Part shown: piece by piece, positions 61,564 through 64,000 of the stretch
How the letters are laid out: each line of letters opens with the position of its first letter
Position numbering within the stretch: position 1 is the stretch's first letter
NCBI GenBank assembly: GCA_020637635.1
Contig: JACKKB010000006.1
Coordinates: forward strand, 124,001 to 188,000
Reading direction: 5' to 3'
DNA length: 64,000 nucleotides
Source: Albidovulum sp.
GTDB taxonomy: Bacteria; Pseudomonadota; Alphaproteobacteria; Rhodobacterales; Rhodobacteraceae
Program-made: the position numbers and the translations under genes
The notes under the pieces: model-generated
Seen by the model: only the letters and a program-made list of their open reading frames with translations
What the model was told of the DNA's origin: nothing
The model's database searches: none

Positions 61564-62058
61564 CTATGGTTGGATCTTCGGACGCGGGCAGCGCCAGGCC
61601 GCGCCGTCGCGGTCGATTCGCGGGTGACGCATCTCGGCGCCGGGCGCGATGCCGAGCCTGGCCGCAAGACCGCCGTTGATCTCGAGCACCATGAGCGTGT
61701 TGTCGGGCCCCGGGATCGGCGTCAGATCGCCCGGCTTCGCCTCGGGATGCACCGCAGTCACGGTGCCGGCCGCATCGAGGAAGATCATGTCGAGCGGGAT
61801 AAGCGTGTTCTTCATCCAGAAGGAGACCGGCTGCGCATGGTCGTAGATGAACAGCATGCCGGCGCCGACCGGGAGCGACTCGCGCGCCATCAAGCCGTGG
61901 GCGCGTTCCTCGGCATCGTCGGCGATCTCGACGGCGAATCGCGCCTGGCCGCCATCCCAGCGCAAATCGGCGACCGCCTCGTCGCATTCGGCGCGCGCCA
62001 TCCCGGCCAGCGCCCCGCAAAGAACCAGCCCCGCCAGCCCTGCGCGCATGAAACGCAT
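61564..62058 (-). CDS. DUF192 family secreted protein
   Basis: A 164-residue exported protein: signal peptide (FMRAGLAGLVLCGALAGMARA) then the DUF192 domain (FAVEIADDAEERAHGLMARESLPVGAGMLFIYDHAQPVSFWMKNTLIPLDMIFLDAAGTVTAVHPEAKPGDLTPIPG). The signature GLM-x-R, GMLF and WMKNT-x-x-PLDM-x-F-x is complete. Function unknown; a beta-barrel fold is known from structure. The start codon overlaps the cold-shock gene stop (TGATG, one base), so the pair is translationally coupled. Confidence 0.9.
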   Translation of the reverse strand: MRFMRAGLAGLVLCGALAGMARAECDEAVADLRWDGGQARFAVEIADDAEERAHGLMARESLPVGAGMLFIYDHAQPVSFWMKNTLIPLDMIFLDAAGTVTAVHPEAKPGDLTPIPGPDNTLMVLEINGGLAARLGIAPGAEMRHPRIDRDGAAWRCPRPKIQP

Positions 62059-62591
62059 CACTTCTTGTCCCGCATCGCCGTTTCCCAGGACACGATCTGC
62101 ACCGCCATGCGGCCACGCTTGCCCTCGATCACCCGCAGGCAGATCGCCTCGCCCGGCTGAAGATCGGCAAAGCCCGACCGGCGGAGCACCTCGATGTGAA
62201 TGAACACGTCCTCCGGGCGTCCGTAGATGTTGGCAAAGCCGAAGCCCTTGATCTTGTCGAACCATTTCACCCGCGCCGGTTCGAGCGCGAGCGCCGCCGT
62301 CGCCTCGGCGTCGTTCTGGTTCAGGTCCTCGATGCCGAAACCCGGCTCGATCGCCGGTGGCTGGATCTCGAGCACCTCCACCGCCTGGGAGCCGCGCGAC
62401 GTATCCTGCACCAGGACCCTGATCCGGGCGTTCTCGGCAACCGAGCTTTGCCCGAAGTTCCGCAACACGTTGGCGTGGAGCAGGATATCTCCTTCCCGGT
62501 CGTCGGCGACGACGAAGCCGAACCCCTTGGCCGGGTCAAACCATTTCACGCGCCCCTCGACCTCGTGCTGGTCTTGTTGTTCTTCTGTCAT
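62058..62591 (-). CDS. double cold-shock domain protein
   Basis: A 177-residue protein with two cold-shock domains. CSD1 (residues about 10-75) has VEGRVKWFDPAKGFGFVVADDREGDILLHANVL; CSD2 (about 105-175) has EPARVKWFDKIKGFGFANIYGRPEDVFIHIEVL. Both carry the RNP1-like K-G-F-G-F and RNP2-like V-F-I/L-H motifs that bind single-stranded nucleic acid. This two-domain form with a linker is common in alphaproteobacteria. RNA chaperone or translation regulator is likely. AT-rich bases upstream (62640-62680) may hold its promoter. Confidence 0.93.
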   Translation of the reverse strand: MTEEQQDQHEVEGRVKWFDPAKGFGFVVADDREGDILLHANVLRNFGQSSVAENARIRVLVQDTSRGSQAVEVLEIQPPAIEPGFGIEDLNQNDAEATAALALEPARVKWFDKIKGFGFANIYGRPEDVFIHIEVLRRSGFADLQPGEAICLRVIEGKRGRMAVQIVSWETAMRDKK

Positions 62592-62689
62592 TTCCCGTCA
62601 GTCCCATCGGCAGAGGGCACTCCTGCGCCCCCTGCCATCGCAAGCATACGTGCCAAACTGCCATACTGAACTCGTAAATCCGTTGGAGA

Positions 62690-63295
62690 TCAGGGGTAGA
62701 GGCGCTGGACTTCCCAGGGCTCCTCGACCGTGCGCCGGGTCCACCGGAACCGATCGTGCAGGCGGAACGCACCATCCGCCCACAATTCCATCTCCAACGG
62801 CCGCAGCCGGATCCCCCCCCAGAAGGGCGGGCGCCTTGGCGTCACTCCCTGCGCCGCGGTGACCTTCGCCACCTCTGCAACAAGCCGCGCTCGCGACGAC
62901 AGCGGTTCGGACTGGCGCGATGCCCAGGCGCCGAGCCTGCTTTGCAACGAACGTGACGCAAAATACTCGTCCGCCTGACTACCGCTCTCGCGGCAGGTCA
63001 GGCCACGCACCCGGACCTGACGACGCAGCGACTTCCAGTGCATCACGAAAGCCGCCTTGCCACTCGCCTCGATCTCTTGCCCCTTGGCCGATCCATAGTT
63101 GGTGTAGAAGATAAATCCGTCAGCCTCAATCTCTTTCAGCAGCACCATCCGGACATTGGGAAGCCCCTGCGCGTCGACGGTGGCCAGAGCGATGGCGTTG
63201 GGATCGTTGGGTTCCGTGGCCTCGGCCTCGCCCAGCCAGCGCCGGGCGACGGCGATGGGATCCTCGCCCGCGAATATCCCGCCTCTGTCCGACAT
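62690..63295 (-). CDS. pdxH: pyridoxine/pyridoxamine 5'-phosphate oxidase
   Basis: A 201-residue FMN-dependent oxidase that makes PLP from PNP or PMP. Motifs: ATVDAQGLPNVRMVLLKEIEADGFIFYTNYGSAKGQEIEASGKAAFVMHWKSLRRQVRVRG (FMN-binding Arg, Lys, Tyr) and the C-terminal RPPFWGGIRLRPLEMELWADGAFRLHDRFRW...WEVQRLYP ending in the R-L-x-P tail. Length is slightly shorter than E. coli PdxH (218). It is divergent from fabI, sharing a 121-bp upstream region. Confidence 0.95.
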   Translation of the reverse strand: MSDRGGIFAGEDPIAVARRWLGEAEATEPNDPNAIALATVDAQGLPNVRMVLLKEIEADGFIFYTNYGSAKGQEIEASGKAAFVMHWKSLRRQVRVRGLTCRESGSQADEYFASRSLQSRLGAWASRQSEPLSSRARLVAEVAKVTAAQGVTPRRPPFWGGIRLRPLEMELWADGAFRLHDRFRWTRRTVEEPWEVQRLYP

Positions 63296-63416
63296 TGCAC
63301 ACCCTCTCGCGCCCGGCGCGCGCCAACCCCGTCGGGGCCCGGCCGCTGCCCTTGAAGCCCCCCTATAACTCGCCTAATGCTTCACCACCTGGAAATGAAG
63401 CGCCGCGGGGACAGAT

Positions 63417-64000
63417 ATGGCAACCAATTTGATGGCGGGCAAGCGCGGGCTCATCATGGGGCTCGCGAATGACAAGTCGATCGCCTGGGGCATTGCCAGG
63501 GCCTGCGCCGAACATGGCGCGGAGCTGGCCTTTTCCTATCAGGGCGAGGCATTGAAGAAGCGCGTCGAGCCGCTTGCCGCCCAGGTCGGCTCGTCCGAGA
63601 TCATCGAATGCGACGTGGCCGACGAACGCTCGCTGGACGCGCTCTTCGCCCATCTGGAAAAGGTCTGGGGCAAGCTCGACTTCGTGGTCCACGCCATCGG
63701 CTTTTCCGACAAGAACGAGCTGCGCGGCCGCTATGTCGATACCGGGCCGGAAAACTTCCGCATGACGATGGACATCTCGGTCTATTCCTTCACCGCCGTC
63801 TGCAGGCGCGCGGCGGCGATGATGCCCGATGGCGGCTCGCTTCTGACGCTGACCTATTACGGGGCGGAACGGGTGATGCCGCATTACAACGTCATGGGCG
63901 TCGCCAAGGCCGCGCTCGAGGCTTCGGTGCGCTACATCGCCGAGGATCTCGGCAAGGACGGGATCCGCTGCAACGCGATCTCGGCCGGGCCGATCAAGAC
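63417..64000 (+). CDS. fabI: enoyl-[acyl-carrier-protein] reductase (NADH), partial at window edge
   Basis: The first 194 residues of a FabI; the 3' end lies outside the window. It reduces trans-2-enoyl-ACP in each cycle of fatty-acid elongation. The NAD motif is GLIMGLANDKSIAWGIARA; the active-site Tyr/Lys is TYYGAERVMPHYNVMGVAKAALEA (Y157 and K164, with Y147/148 as second Tyr); SAGPI at the end matches the substrate loop start. The ATG 63417 starts the conserved N terminus. Complete FabI would be about 260-270 residues. Confidence 0.95.
   Translation, partial: MATNLMAGKRGLIMGLANDKSIAWGIARACAEHGAELAFSYQGEALKKRVEPLAAQVGSSEIIECDVADERSLDALFAHLEKVWGKLDFVVHAIGFSDKNELRGRYVDTGPENFRMTMDISVYSFTAVCRRAAAMMPDGGSLLTLTYYGAERVMPHYNVMGVAKAALEASVRYIAEDLGKDGIRCNAISAGPIK

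Overview
The window looks like an ordinary chromosomal stretch of a high-GC alphaproteobacterium, most likely a member of the Rhodobacterales. The support is: an ALAS-type hemA with an FNR-like box; a class II ribonucleotide reductase (nrdJ); an rRNA-methyltransferase/PIN-domain pair that I recall being adjacent in Rhodobacter; the lone bactofilin/M23 peptidase pair; a DUF2852 gene; and the very strong GC codon bias. I see no phage, insertion sequence, integron, CRISPR array or plasmid functions. Almost all of the DNA is housekeeping or conserved-accessory genes, many joined by 4-bp stop/start overlaps (ATGA or GTGA).

Layout. 0-10 kb: MFS exporter, dihydrolipoyl dehydrogenase, DUF924 protein, a second MFS protein, queA and a very large AsmA-like envelope protein, all on the minus strand. 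10-13 kb (plus): peroxiredoxin, DUF455 ferritin-like protein, then a membrane M23 peptidase overlapping a bactofilin (cell-shape module). 13-20.4 kb (minus): DUF2189 membrane protein, prfB, penicillin-binding protein 1A, N-acetylmuramoyl-alanine amidase and an aminotransferase. 20.6-26.8 kb (plus): periplasmic DsbA-like protein, LtrA-like membrane protein, then a translationally coupled run of a RACo/RamA-like iron-sulfur ASKHA protein, an ECF sigma factor and its membrane anti-sigma, followed by a secreted fasciclin protein. 26.8-33.6 kb (minus): CoA-transferase, ABC-F ATPase, ispG, RodZ-like protein, hemA. 33.8-35.6 kb (plus): M20 peptidase and GNAT acetyltransferase. 35.7-42.5 kb (minus): tRNA-Val, HU-like protein, lon, a two-gene FTR1/cupredoxin iron-uptake module, PIN protein and rRNA methyltransferase. 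42.8-45.4 kb (plus): edd-eda (Entner-Doudoroff). 45.2-49.3 kb (minus): two unknown small proteins and glnE. 49.5-56.4 kb: YdeI-like, YbaK-like, DUF2852, bpt, DMT transporter (minus), Ca/Na antiporter, ilvB-ilvN. 56.4-63.3 kb (minus): EF-hand protein, nrdJ, tRNA-Pro, DUF192 protein, double cold-shock protein, pdxH. The start of fabI (plus) runs off the right edge.

The most informative signals are regulatory. Upstream of ilvB there is a complete attenuator: promoter, a 20-codon leader peptide with a run of Ile-Leu-Val-Leu-Val codons, a 10-bp antiterminator stem, and a mutually exclusive intrinsic terminator with a T-run. Two identical-arm 19-bp palindromes bracket the promoter of the DUF2852 gene. 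hemA carries an FNR/FnrL-like box placed as in class II activated promoters. edd-eda carries a LacI-family-type palindrome, and nrdJ carries two NrdR-like boxes 32 bp apart. A second theme is short in-phase tandem repeats of 10-15 bp at gene borders; one of them (11 x 15 bp) supplies alternative in-frame start codons to the rRNA methyltransferase gene.

Limits: all functions are assigned by eye from translated sequence and motif memory. No database search, folding or alignment was run. Start codons were chosen from ribosome-binding-site spacing and overlaps and may be wrong by a few codons. Promoters and operators are pattern matches only.
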